Positions 18,919-26,811 of a stretch of 64,000 nucleotides of DNA are shown one piece after another. The stretch spans positions 1-64,000 of the forward strand of contig NZ_AQUZ01000017.1 of assembly GCF_000372465.1 (NCBI RefSeq). The letters run 5' to 3'. The notes under the pieces are model-generated. The model was not told the origin of the DNA. It saw only the letters and a list, made by a program, of their open reading frames with translations, and made no database searches. The translations under genes and the position numbers were made by a program. The DNA is from Kribbella catacumbae DSM 19601 (GTDB taxonomy: Bacteria > Actinomycetota > Actinomycetes > Propionibacteriales > Kribbellaceae). Every line of letters starts with the position of its first letter. The first letter of the stretch is position 1.

Positions 18919-19598
18919 TCCAGGTCCTCGTCGTGGACGACGACTTCATGGTGGCGCGGCTGCACTCGAGCGTGGTCGCATCCCAACCGGGCTTCGAGGT
19001 TGTCGGTGCCGCGCGAACGGGCGCGGACGCGCTGGCCGCAGTACGGACTCTGCGTCCTGACCTTGTCCTGCTGGATATCTACCTGCCGGACATGAGCGGC
19101 CTGGAGGTACTCCGCCGCTTCCGCGAATCGTCATCGGACTACCCGGTCGACGTGATCGTCATTTCCGCTGCCCGCGACCTCGACACGCTCCGTACCGCGC
19201 TGCGCGGCGGCGTCTTCCAGTACTTGGTGAAGCCCTTCGAGGTCGAGTCCCTCCGCGCCCGCCTGACGGATTACGCCGGCCACCAAGCCGAGCTGCACGA
19301 TCTCACCGAGGTGCACCAGGAAGAGGTCGACCGAGTCTTCCGCACCAGCAGCGGCCGAATCCCGCCGCCCAAAGGCATCAGCCCAGAAACCACCGATCTA
19401 GTACTACGCGCCCTAGGCGAGGCTCCCGAAACCGACCTCTCCGCCACCGAATGCGCCGAGGTCACCGGCCTCTCCCGCAGCAGCACCCGCCGCTACCTGG
19501 AACACCTGGTCACCGTAGGCAAAGCCGAAATGCGCCCCCGCTACGGCGTAGCCGGCCGCCCAGAACGCCGCTACCGGCTACTCAGCCGGAGTTCGTGA
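18915..19598 (+). CDS. CitB/DctR-type response regulator
   Basis: The 227-residue partner of the preceding kinase. Receiver domain 1-120 has acidic pair Asp8/Asp9, phospho-site Asp54 (LLDIYLPD), Ser84 and Lys106 (LVKPFE). A linker and a C-terminal winged HTH (about 165-225, SATECAEVTGLSRSSTRRYLEHL) are typical of the CitB group. It likely activates the divergent tctCBA-usp operon and perhaps the downstream dehydrogenase operon. The last codons (CGGAGTTCG then stop) lie inside a repeat that recurs at the end of the cupin gene, so the C-terminus may have been reshaped by repeat insertion. Confidence 0.93.
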   Translation: MIQVLVVDDDFMVARLHSSVVASQPGFEVVGAARTGADALAAVRTLRPDLVLLDIYLPDMSGLEVLRRFRESSSDYPVDVIVISAARDLDTLRTALRGGVFQYLVKPFEVESLRARLTDYAGHQAELHDLTEVHQEEVDRVFRTSSGRIPPPKGISPETTDLVLRALGEAPETDLSATECAEVTGLSRSSTRRYLEHLVTVGKAEMRPRYGVAGRPERRYRLLSRSS

Positions 19599-19718
19599 TG
19601 TTGGGCGACCCGGACCTCCACCACTCACAAACGTCCCGATTCCACCCGGGAGCACGCCTGTGCACGCCTGGCCGTGGGCGATCAGTTGAGGTTTGTGAGT
19701 GGCGGCGGTCCGGCCCTC
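19583..19718. repeat. Long palindromic intergenic repeat, class II copy 1
   Basis: About 136 bp, roughly 80% identical to 21535-21675 in the same orientation. Inverted arms at 19612-19632 and 19691-19711 (core CCACTCACAAAC / GTTTGTGAGTGG) match at 19 of 21 positions. The first ~15 bp overlap the end of the response regulator gene and supply its stop codon. Together with copy 2 it brackets the three-gene dehydrogenase operon. Confidence 0.85.
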
Positions 19719-19738
19719 ACACGCGATCGGAGCAAGGC

Positions 19739-20797
19739 ATGACTCATCGTTTTCTGCCCGACGCGCTGCGCGCGTTCACTTCCGCCGTACTCCGCTCCGA
19801 AGGCGTTCCTGGTCCGGACGCCGAGTTGCTGGCTGACACGCTTGTGATGGCCGAGCTCTGGGGCCATGCGTCGCACGGCATGCTTCGGCTGCCCTGGTAT
19901 GTCGCCCGCCTCCGCAGTGGCGCGACCGAGCGAGTCACCCGCGTCAGCACCACCAGGGACACCGGTGCTCTGCTGCTCCTTGACGGTGGCAACGGCATCG
20001 GGCAAGTCGTCATGGACTATGCGGTCGGCCGAGGTGTCGAGCGGGCCAAGGCGCATGGGGTCAGCGCAGTTGGCATCCGCAACTCCGGGCACTTCGGCAC
20101 CGCGGCGTACTTCACGCGGCGAGCGGCCGAGCAAGGCTGTGTCGCCCTCCTCTGTACGAATGCGAGCCCCGCGATGGCTCCCTGGGGCGGCAAGCACAAG
20201 AGCATCGGGACCAACCCGTGGTCCATCGCCGCGCCCGCTGGCCAACGCGGTGTCGTCGTGATGGACCTCGCCAACACAGCCGTTGCCCGAGGCAAGATCT
20301 ACCTCGCCGCCGAACGCGGTACGCCGATCCCGCAAGGCTGGACAGCCGATGCCGACGGCAACCCCACCACCGATCCGCGAGCCGCGATCGAAGGCCTGAT
20401 CCTGCCGATGGCCGGCCCCAAGGGCTACGTCATGTCGTTCATGTTCGACATCCTGGCCGGCGTGCTGACCGGCAGCGCGTTCGGCGACCAGGTCGCGGGT
20501 CCGTACGAGCCAGACCGCCGGAGCGGCGCGGGCCATTTCCTCCTCACCATCGACGTCGCAGCCATGGCCGACCCGACCGAGTACGCCGAACGCGTCGAAA
20601 CCCTGATCGACGCCACTCGCCAGGCACCCAAAGCCTCCTGGGCCGACGAGATCCTCGTCCCCGGCGAACTCGAGGACCGCAACGCGAAACTCCATGCCGC
20701 CGGCATCGAACTGACCGCCAAAACCTGGTCGAGCCTCACCGACCTAGCCGCGGAGACCAACGTAGTACTGCCGTCGACCGAGAAGGGCTCCGCATGA
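19739..20797 (+). CDS. Ldh2-family (malate/L-lactate dehydrogenase-like) NAD(P)-dependent oxidoreductase
   Basis: Member of the YlbC/YiaK/ComC family that oxidises 2-hydroxy acids such as malate, L-sulfolactate or ureidoglycolate. The 352-residue protein shows WGHASHGMLR (residues 41-50), IRNSGHFGTAAYF, ASPAMAPWGG and GTNPWSIAAP, the family's active-site and cofactor blocks. The ATG at 19739 follows GGAGCAAGG. It overlaps the ABM gene by 4 bp. Location beside the Tct transporter and its two-component system suggests that the imported hydroxy-carboxylate, or a product of it, is the substrate. Substrate is inference. Confidence 0.9.
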   Translation: MTHRFLPDALRAFTSAVLRSEGVPGPDAELLADTLVMAELWGHASHGMLRLPWYVARLRSGATERVTRVSTTRDTGALLLLDGGNGIGQVVMDYAVGRGVERAKAHGVSAVGIRNSGHFGTAAYFTRRAAEQGCVALLCTNASPAMAPWGGKHKSIGTNPWSIAAPAGQRGVVVMDLANTAVARGKIYLAAERGTPIPQGWTADADGNPTTDPRAAIEGLILPMAGPKGYVMSFMFDILAGVLTGSAFGDQVAGPYEPDRRSGAGHFLLTIDVAAMADPTEYAERVETLIDATRQAPKASWADEILVPGELEDRNAKLHAAGIELTAKTWSSLTDLAAETNVVLPSTEKGSA

Positions 20798-21114
20798 TCA
20801 CCCTCACCGTCTCCCTCCAGGTCCTCCCCGACCACCTCGAGGCGTTCGTCGAAGCGATCCGGACCAACGCCGAACGCTCCTTCACCGACGAGCCCGGCTG
20901 CTTGGCCTTCGACGTCAGCCAGGACCTCACCGACGACCACCATTTCGTCCTCCACGAGACCTACATCGACGAAGCAGCGGTCGAGAACCACCGCGCCACC
21001 CCGCACTTCAAGCAATGGCGCGCGGCCGTTGCGGAGCACGTAGTACCGGGTAGTCAGGCGAACACCCTGGCCCGCCGGCTCTTCCACCACCACAGCCCGG
21101 AGGCCGACCGATGA
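20794..21114 (+). CDS. Antibiotic-biosynthesis-monooxygenase (ABM)-fold protein
   Basis: The 106-residue ferredoxin-like ABM domain (YgiN type) contains EPGCLAFDVSQD, FVLHETYIDEAAVENH and FKQWRAAV, in the usual order. Such proteins range from quinol monooxygenases to small isomerase-like partners. It is translationally coupled at both ends (ATGA overlaps) to the Ldh2 and cupin genes, so it probably works on the same carboxylate pathway. Confidence 0.88.
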   Translation: MITLTVSLQVLPDHLEAFVEAIRTNAERSFTDEPGCLAFDVSQDLTDDHHFVLHETYIDEAAVENHRATPHFKQWRAAVAEHVVPGSQANTLARRLFHHHSPEADR

Positions 21115-21551
21115 GCCTGTTGATCCACCCCGACCAGATCACGCCGTTCGATCGCGGCAACGGCGTCGTCACGATCCCGTACGTCGGCCGCTGGAACGCT
21201 GACGACAACCGGATCACCACCGGCCAGACGATCTTTGCCCCCGGCACCGGGCTGCCCGTGCACAGCCACAACGTCGAGGAGTCCGTGCTGATCCTCGAAG
21301 GCGAGGCGATCGCCGAGATCGACGGCGAGCGGTTCGACCTGGTCGCGGGGGAGGCGACCTGGGTGCAGGCCGGCATCCCGCATCGCTTCTTCAACCGCGG
21401 CGCCGGCCCGCTGCGGATCTACTGGGTGTACGGCGGCCGCGACGTGACGCGCACGATCACGGCAACCGGCGAAACCTTCGAGCACCTGTCCGAGAGCGAC
21501 CGGGGCGGGATGTCCACCGGGTCGCCTAGTACGACAGCCGGAGTTCGTTGA
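21111..21551 (+). CDS. Small single-domain cupin protein
   Basis: The 146-residue RmlC-like cupin has metal-binding motif 1 in G-x5-HSHNVEESVLILEGEA (His, His, Glu) and motif 2 ending in AGIPHRFFN (His). A metal-dependent isomerase, dioxygenase or sensor role is possible. It is last of the Ldh2-ABM-cupin operon. Its final codons (GCCGGAGTTCGT then stop) belong to the class II repeat, mirroring the end of the response regulator. Confidence 0.88.
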   Translation: MSLLIHPDQITPFDRGNGVVTIPYVGRWNADDNRITTGQTIFAPGTGLPVHSHNVEESVLILEGEAIAEIDGERFDLVAGEATWVQAGIPHRFFNRGAGPLRIYWVYGGRDVTRTITATGETFEHLSESDRGGMSTGSPSTTAGVR

Positions 21552-21675
21552 TGTTGGGCGGCAGGCCCGGACCGCCACCACTCACAAACCTGCCGTTTCC
21601 AGCCGGGAGCATGCCTGCGCACGCTTGGCCCGCTGCGATCAGTTGAGGTTTGTGAGTGGTGGCGGTCCGCCCCTC
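21535..21675. repeat. Long palindromic intergenic repeat, class II copy 2
   Basis: Arms 21569-21590 and 21647-21668 are a perfect 22-bp inverted repeat around a 56-nt loop. The element is in direct orientation to 19583-19718, 1.95 kb away. It begins inside the 3' end of the cupin gene and lies upstream of proA. The loops of the two copies share GCACGC-TGGCC-type sequence. Confidence 0.87.
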
Positions 21676-21752
21676 CCGCTCGCCGCAGGGGTGCCTGCGG
21701 CGCATGCTGTCGCAAGGTTGAGACGGCTACGCACGGCTGCGGAGGATCGTCC

Positions 21753-21758
21753 TACGAT
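21753..21758 (+). promoter_or_regulatory. Leaderless-type -10 box (TACGAT) of proA
   Basis: TACGAT ends six bases before the GTG at 21765, and no ribosome binding site is correctly spaced for that GTG. Inferred leaderless transcript. Confidence 0.5.
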
Positions 21759-21764
21759 GGGACG

Positions 21765-23009
21765 GTGAGCGAGATCATCGAGTTGTGCCGGCACGCCCGC
21801 GAGGCCTCCTACGCGTTGGCGGCGGCATCCCGGGCGACCAAGGACGCCGCGCTGCACGCCATGGCGGCCGCGCTGCGGGCCAACACGGACGAGATCGTTG
21901 CGGCTAACGCGAAGGACGTCGCAGTCGCACGAGACGCCGGTACGCCGGAGTCGACCGTCGACCGCCTCGCGCTGGACCCGTCGCGGGTGGATGCGATGGC
22001 TGCTGGGCTCGAGCAGCTCGCTGGTCTGGTTGACCCGGTCGGCGAAGTCGTCCGCGGGTACACCCTCCCGAACGGCCTGGAGCTTCGCCAGGTGCGAGTG
22101 CCCTTCGGTGTCGTCGGCATCATCTACGAGGCCCGCCCGAACGTGACCGCCGACGCGGCCGGCATCTGCCTCAAGTCCGGCAACGCGGTGCTCCTGCGCG
22201 GATCCTCCTCGGCCGCCGAGTCCAACGCGGCGATCATCGCCGTACTGCGCTCCGCCGTCACCGAGGCTGGTCTGCCGGCCGACGTGATCCAGGGCGTGCC
22301 GGGCGACCGCGCCGCCGTCAAGGAACTCATGCAGGCGCGCGGCCTGGTCGACGTACTGATCCCGCGCGGTGGTGCCGGCCTGATCCAGACCGTCGTGTCC
22401 GAGTCGACCGTGCCCGTGATCGAGACCGGCGTCGGCAACTGCCACGTGTACGTCGATGCCGAAGCGGACCTGGAACTCGCCCTCACGATCCTGCTCAACT
22501 CGAAGACCCAGCGCCCGAGCGTCTGCAACGCGGCCGAGTCGCTGCTCGTCCACGCCGACGTCGCGGAAGCGTTCCTGGCCAAGGCTTTGCCGGCCTTGGC
22601 AGAGGCCGGCGTCACCGTGCACGGCGATCCGACAGTTGTTGCTGCTGGCAAGGATATCGTCGCGGCGACGGACGAGGACTACGGCACGGAGTACAGCTCA
22701 TTGGATCTGTCCGCGGCCGTCGTCCCCTCGCTGGAGGCTGCGGTCGAGCACATCCGCAAGTACAGCTCGGCGCACACCGATGCGATCATCACCCGCTCAC
22801 AGGCAGCGGCGCGACGCTTTGTGCAGGCAGTGGATTCGGCTGCCGTGGTGGTGAACGCGAGCACGCGATTCACCGACGGCGGCGAGTACGGGTTCGGCGC
22901 CGAGATCGGGATCTCGACGCAGAAGCTGCACGCGCGCGGGCCGATGGGGCTGCCGGAGATGACATCGACGAAGTACGTCGTGATCGGCGAGGGCCAGATC
23001 AGGACCTGA
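21765..23009 (+). CDS. proA: Gamma-glutamyl phosphate reductase
   Basis: NADPH-dependent second step of proline synthesis. The 414-residue aldehyde-dehydrogenase-like protein shows [45 protein letters not shown] and, around the catalytic cysteine, [14 protein letters not shown]. The C-terminal block is [24 protein letters not shown]. The GTG start has a TACGAT box six bases upstream. Its 3' end overlaps the convergent PPTase gene by 11 bp. Confidence 0.98.
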   Translation: MSEIIELCRHAREASYALAAASRATKDAALHAMAAALRANTDEIVAANAKDVAVARDAGTPESTVDRLALDPSRVDAMAAGLEQLAGLVDPVGEVVRGYTLPNGLELRQVRVPFGVVGIIYEARPNVTADAAGICLKSGNAVLLRGSSSAAESNAAIIAVLRSAVTEAGLPADVIQGVPGDRAAVKELMQARGLVDVLIPRGGAGLIQTVVSESTVPVIETGVGNCHVYVDAEADLELALTILLNSKTQRPSVCNAAESLLVHADVAEAFLAKALPALAEAGVTVHGDPTVVAAGKDIVAATDEDYGTEYSSLDLSAAVVPSLEAAVEHIRKYSSAHTDAIITRSQAAARRFVQAVDSAAVVVNASTRFTDGGEYGFGAEIGISTQKLHARGPMGLPEMTSTKYVVIGEGQIRT

Positions 23010-23688
23010 GCATCGGCGCCGCGTCGAACGACCGCACCTCAGGGCTCTGGTCCGACAGGATCGCGAGCGCGGCGGCGTACTCGACTCCGGCCTGCAGATC
23101 CACGAGTCGCACCGGCCCGTCGTACCCGGACCACTCGCGCAGCGCGGGCGGTTGATCGGGCGCGCTGACGATCACCTTGCGCAGGTCGGCGCGGATGCCG
23201 TCGCCGGTCGCCTTCACGACGGCTTCCTTGCGGGTCCAGTACTGCGTGAACGCGCGAGCGCGGGCCGCTGGTTCGAAGCCGGCCAGCTCGGTGGCCTCCA
23301 GATCGGACAGGCTGACCGCGGCGAGCGAGTCGGCGTCGATCGCGGGATTGATCAGCTCGACGTCGACGCCCACGGCGGCCGTGGGGTGGAAGGCGACGAC
23401 GATGAGATCGCCTGAGTGCGACACCGAGAGCTGCATCCCCTCGGTGCTGACCTTCCCGTGCTGGCGGCCGCAGTCGGGGCAGCTCCGGTCGAGCTGGATG
23501 TCGGCCGGCGCGAGCTCTAGCTTGCCGGCGAGCACTCGCCTGACGATCGTGGCGCCGACGAGGAAGCGGCTCTTGTCCTCGTCGCGTGCATAGGCGGCCA
23601 GCCGGTCTCGCTCGGCTGGGGCCAGTTCTCCGACCAGGCCGGGGCGCGCGTCCGCAGTACGGCCCCACCAGACCTCTACCGCCGTCAC
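22999..23688 (-). CDS. 4'-phosphopantetheinyl transferase (Sfp type)
   Basis: Transfers phosphopantetheine from CoA to carrier proteins. The 229-residue two-lobed length is right for the Sfp group. Motifs: SVSHSGD (88-94), Mg-binding GVDVE (107-111) and [14 protein letters not shown] (151-164). A CPDC pair (Cys70/Cys73) near the lobe junction is extra. Its start overlaps the stop of the upstream HxlR-type gene by 4 bp, so the two are co-transcribed. It implies that the strain makes polyketides, non-ribosomal peptides or siderophores somewhere in its genome. Confidence 0.92.
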   Translation of the reverse strand: MTAVEVWWGRTADARPGLVGELAPAERDRLAAYARDEDKSRFLVGATIVRRVLAGKLELAPADIQLDRSCPDCGRQHGKVSTEGMQLSVSHSGDLIVVAFHPTAAVGVDVELINPAIDADSLAAVSLSDLEATELAGFEPAARARAFTQYWTRKEAVVKATGDGIRADLRKVIVSAPDQPPALREWSGYDGPVRLVDLQAGVEYAAALAILSDQSPEVRSFDAAPMLRS

Positions 23689-24560
23689 AGCTGGCGTGCC
23701 GTCTCGTAGGCCCAGCTGATGGCTTCGGGGATGTCGGTGACGGGGTAGTGGACAGCTTTGATCTCGTGAGTCGGCGCGACGATGAGCAGCAGCCGCTTGA
23801 GGCGCTCGTAGCCGCCGGCCCGGAACGTCGGCAGCCGGAGCGCGGCGGTCAGGGTGAGGTCGGTGTCCGAGAGCAGTACGTGGGGGATGCTCTCCAGTTC
23901 GGCGAAGGTCTGCTGCTCGTCGGGGCGCTGGGTGCTTACTCCGTGTACGGCGATTGCGGCGGCGGTGAAGTCGGTGGCGCGCTCGGCGAACAGCTTGTTC
24001 TCTAAGGTGCAGCCGGAGGTGCCGGCGATGTCGCGCCAGCCGTCAGGCAGCTTGGTCGGCCGCCCGGTCGCTGGGTAGGCGAAAACCACTGTTGCCCGTG
24101 CAGCTACGTCCACCACGTCCCGCAGACCAAACCCGGTGGCGGGCAGCGCTAGGCCGTCCGGGATGCGAGTGCCGACAAGCTCGTGGATGCGGTGGGCCGG
24201 GGCTTCCTCGGCCGTGTTGGTGCCGGTCAGTTCGCCGTCGCCGAGGAGCCAGCGGTCGCCCCAGTCCTGCAGGGCGACAAGTACGGGCAGCAGGGCCCGG
24301 CCGCGCGGTGTGAGCTTGTACGCGTGCCGCATCGGCCGCTCCTGGTAGGCGACCCGCTCCACGATCCCGCTGTCGAGCAGACTGTTCAGCCGCTCGGTGA
24401 GGACCTTCCGGGAGATCCGCAGCGACTCCGCGAGCAGCTCGAACCGGTCCAGCCCGCGAGCCAGATCCCGGACGATCAGCAGCTCCCACCCGTCACCGAC
24501 CACCCCGAGCGACTGGGCGATCGCACAGTCGGGCTCGGGGGAGTAGCTACTACGCCGCAC
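23685..24560 (-). CDS. HxlR-type winged-helix regulator fused to a peroxiredoxin-like domain
   Basis: The 291-residue protein is over twice the usual HxlR length. The N-terminal HxlR winged helix (about 8-105) has Cys12 at the usual family position and SRKVLTERLNSLLDSGIV as recognition region. The C-terminal part (about 140-285) follows the peroxiredoxin Q/BCP pattern: TSGC around residue 184 (TxxC), then FAERATDF, HGVSTQRPDEQQTFAELESIP, LLSDTDLTLTAALRLPTF. Cys12 and Cys184 are the only cysteines. GTG with GGAGG upstream. Divergent from an MFS gene whose promoter holds an AGTTCC inverted repeat. A peroxide or thiol-stress switch is likely by inference. Confidence 0.82.
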   Translation of the reverse strand: MRRSSYSPEPDCAIAQSLGVVGDGWELLIVRDLARGLDRFELLAESLRISRKVLTERLNSLLDSGIVERVAYQERPMRHAYKLTPRGRALLPVLVALQDWGDRWLLGDGELTGTNTAEEAPAHRIHELVGTRIPDGLALPATGFGLRDVVDVAARATVVFAYPATGRPTKLPDGWRDIAGTSGCTLENKLFAERATDFTAAAIAVHGVSTQRPDEQQTFAELESIPHVLLSDTDLTLTAALRLPTFRAGGYERLKRLLLIVAPTHEIKAVHYPVTDIPEAISWAYETARQL

Positions 24561-24601
24561 GACAGCCTCCTCCGCTTGCTCCCACGCTATCCGGCTCTGT
24601 A

Positions 24602-24627
24602 AGTTCCTCTTGGGAACTCACTATAAG
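24602..24627 (+). promoter_or_regulatory. Inverted-repeat operator and -10 box between regulator and MFS gene
   Basis: AGTTCC (24602-24607) and GGAACT (24613-24618) form an inverted repeat with a 5-bp spacer, followed by TATAAG (24622-24627) as candidate -10 for the MFS gene. An operator at the -35 position fits repression by the divergent HxlR-type protein. Confidence 0.6.
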
Positions 24628-24639
24628 CGGGGGTGCGCG

Positions 24640-25836
24640 GTGTACTGGCGTCGAGTGGCGGAACTACCCGGCTGGCTCAAGGCAGTGATGCTCGGCCAGC
24701 TGGTCAGCTCGGCCGGTTCGCTCGCGTGGATCTACCTCACGCTCTACCTGGTCGAGGACCGCGGGATGTCGCCGCAACAGGCCGGGTTCGCGGCGGCGGC
24801 GTACGGGGTGGGTCTGCTGCTCGGGAACCTGTCCGGCGGCTGGTTCGGCGACCGCTTCGGTCTGCGGACGGCTGCGGTCGCCAGCCAGCTCACGTGGGCA
24901 GTCGCCTGCCTCGCAATGCCACTAGTGCCCGTAGGCGCTCTCGCTGCCGTCGCCGCGATCGCCGGCCTCTGCGGCGGCGCGACTCGCCCGAACCTGAGTG
25001 CGCTGGTCGCCACCGCTCTCCCTGCTGACCGCCGCCGTGAAGGGATTGCGCTCTCTCGCTCAGCCAGCAATGCCGGCTTCACCATCGGCCCGCCCCTCGG
25101 CGGCCTGCTCGCGGCGTACGACTTCTCCCTGGTCTTCGTCGTCGACGCCGTCTCCAGCGTCATCCTCGCCGCCGTGATCTGGCGCTACGTGCCGAGCGCG
25201 ACACGCGTGGTGTCTGCTCACGTGTCGGGAGTGTTGCGGGCGCTCCGCCAGGACAAGTCGATCCTGGTCCTGCTTGCGTCGATCGTGGTCATCGACACTG
25301 TCTACCGCCAGCTCTTCGCGACCTTGCCGCTGCTACTGCGCGATGCAGGCTCGCCGGCGGTCGCGTACGGCGTACTGATCGGCCTGAGCTCGGTAGTCAT
25401 CGTGCTCCTGGAAGCCCCGCTGGCCATTCGCCTCCGCAACCACCACGCATCCCGGGTGATCGCCATCGGCTTCGCCCTGGTCGCCGTCGGCCTAGCAGTC
25501 CTCGGCATCTGGCCGGCACTCGTCGGAGCTGCCATAGCGGTAGCAGTCATCACTGCCGGTGAAATGCTCTACAAGCCCACTGCCACAGCCCAAGTAGCCG
25601 ACGCTGCCCCGGACGGGATGACAGGCCGCTTCTCCAGCCTCTACGCCGCCGCCTCAATCTCCGGCATGACCCTGGCGCCCGCCCTGGGCGGCACTACCTA
25701 CCAACACCATCCCCGGCTCCTCTTCCCCCTAGCGGCCGTCCTGGCCCTAGTGGCCGCTGTAGCCGTCTACCTCGGTACTACGAGCCGGCGCCGGTCCTCA
25801 GTCGCTGCCGCGGCTCCTGCCCGTAGTACCGGCTAG
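24640..25836 (+). CDS. MFS transporter (DHA-type)
   Basis: The ~398-residue protein has twelve predicted helices. The MFS motif A between helices 2 and 3 reads GGWFGDRFGLRTAA. The GTG at 24640 is taken as start because the operator and -10 box occupy the open frame further upstream; a GTG at 24655 also fits. Paired divergently with the redox-type HxlR regulator, it is probably an export pump induced by reactive or electrophilic compounds. Its end overlaps the convergent Lrp gene by 4 bp. Substrate unknown. Confidence 0.85.
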   Translation: MYWRRVAELPGWLKAVMLGQLVSSAGSLAWIYLTLYLVEDRGMSPQQAGFAAAAYGVGLLLGNLSGGWFGDRFGLRTAAVASQLTWAVACLAMPLVPVGALAAVAAIAGLCGGATRPNLSALVATALPADRRREGIALSRSASNAGFTIGPPLGGLLAAYDFSLVFVVDAVSSVILAAVIWRYVPSATRVVSAHVSGVLRALRQDKSILVLLASIVVIDTVYRQLFATLPLLLRDAGSPAVAYGVLIGLSSVVIVLLEAPLAIRLRNHHASRVIAIGFALVAVGLAVLGIWPALVGAAIAVAVITAGEMLYKPTATAQVADAAPDGMTGRFSSLYAAASISGMTLAPALGGTTYQHHPRLLFPLAAVLALVAAVAVYLGTTSRRRSSVAAAAPARSTG

Positions 25837-26285
25837 GACTCCGGCAGTGGCGCCGGCCTCGCCTCCCAGCGCGTGGAGAGCACCACTGTCGTCCGTGTCC
25901 GCACCACCCCGTTGACGCGCCGCAGGGTCCCCACCACCGCCTCCAGCTGAGTCACGTCCGCCACCCGTACCTTCACCACCAACTCCTGGTCCCCAGCCAC
26001 GAACCAGCAGTCCTCCACCGCCGGAATCTCCCGTACTCCGGCGACGATGTCATCCGTCTCCACGTCATCGCGCTGGAACAACCCCACCAGCGCACTCGTC
26101 CCCAGCCCGACCTGATCCGGCGCCACCACCGCGCGGTACCCGAGCAGCACTCCCCGCTCCTCCAGCCGTCTCACCCGCTCCTGGACGCTCGGCCCGGACA
26201 GGCCCACCACGCGCCCCAGTTCAGCCCAGCTCGACCGCCCGTTGGCCCGCAGCGCTTCGACCAGCTGTCGATCGATCGTGTCCAT
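25833..26285 (-). CDS. Lrp/AsnC family transcriptional regulator
   Basis: The 150-residue protein has an N-terminal HTH (about 4-60: DTIDRQLVEALRANGRSSWAELGRVVGLS...VQERVRRLEERGV) and a C-terminal RAM/ligand domain (about 65-140). The ATG follows GGAGGATGTC. It faces the promoter of a 42-codon gene on the other strand, which it may control, or it may regulate the convergent MFS gene's neighbourhood. Amino-acid ligand unknown. Confidence 0.93.
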   Translation of the reverse strand: MDTIDRQLVEALRANGRSSWAELGRVVGLSGPSVQERVRRLEERGVLLGYRAVVAPDQVGLGTSALVGLFQRDDVETDDIVAGVREIPAVEDCWFVAGDQELVVKVRVADVTQLEAVVGTLRRVNGVVRTRTTVVLSTRWEARPAPLPES

Positions 26286-26343
26286 GACATCCTCCGTTTA
26301 CCGCAGATTCGTAGGGAGATCAGCCGATCTGCCTTCAATTCGT

Positions 26344-26372
26344 TTGAGTCTTAGCAGGTCTTCCAGTACAAT
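26344..26372 (+). promoter_or_regulatory. Consensus-like promoter for the 42-residue gene
   Basis: TTGAGT (26344-26349) and TACAAT (26367-26372) are separated by exactly 17 bp, in a locally AT-rich stretch. The predicted start, near 26379, leaves a ~48-nt leader before the AAGGAA ribosome site of the small gene at 26427. Confidence 0.65.
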
Positions 26373-26426
26373 TTCAACTATCGAAGCCACCCGCTCCGAG
26401 TCCCGCTACGACCCTGTGAAGGAAAC

Positions 26427-26555
26427 ATGATCACCCCCGAAGTTGCCCAGGCCCACATCGACGAGATGCGCCGTGTCGCCGCGATCCACCAGCGCGCCAA
26501 CGCCGTTCCCTCCGCTTGGCGCCGGCTGCTGACCCGCTACACCCGGCACAGCTGA
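26427..26555 (+). CDS. Small hypothetical protein, 42 residues
   Basis: ATG with AAGGAA seven bases upstream and a good -35/-10 promoter before it. The product begins MITPEVAQAHIDEMRR and ends RLLTRYTRHS; it is basic, soluble and probably helical. No family is recognised. It sits between the divergent lrp gene and a second small gene leading to nadD. Support comes from promoter, RBS and codon use. Confidence 0.6.
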   Translation: MITPEVAQAHIDEMRRVAAIHQRANAVPSAWRRLLTRYTRHS

Positions 26556-26634
26556 CCCACCTCCCGCGCGACCGGCAGGGCTTCGGGCCCACCGGTCGCG
26601 CTCGCGTCGGCCGGCAAGAGATAGGCTTCGCCTC

Positions 26635-26793
26635 ATGCATTCCCTCCTCCTGCCGCAGCTCGCGGCCCTCGAAGAAGCCGCCAGCGAGGCTTCGCACATC
26701 TCGCCCTGGTGGTACGGCGGGTTCTCCCTGTTCGTCCTGGTCGTGATGCTGCTCGTCACCATGATCATGGGCAAGGGCCGGCCGCACAGCTGA
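26635..26793 (+). CDS. Small single-pass membrane protein upstream of nadD, 52 residues
   Basis: Begins MHSLLLPQLAALEEAASEAS, then WWYGGFSLFVLVVMLLVTMIM as one membrane helix, and ends GKGRPHS. TAGGCT lies seven bases before the ATG, suggesting a leaderless message. nadD starts 18 bp after its stop, so it is probably the first gene of the nadD-rsfS-gpgP operon. A similar short membrane protein commonly precedes nadD in Actinobacteria (from memory); function unknown. Confidence 0.68.
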   Translation: MHSLLLPQLAALEEAASEASHISPWWYGGFSLFVLVVMLLVTMIMGKGRPHS

Positions 26794-26811
26794 GCGGCGG
26801 ATCGAGCTGAC

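Noticed and set aside
17154-19598. 814-codon frame combining part of the kinase region (wrong frame) and the response regulator
   Set aside because: Only the last 227 codons match a response regulator; the first part is out of frame with the kinase and Arg/Gly-rich.
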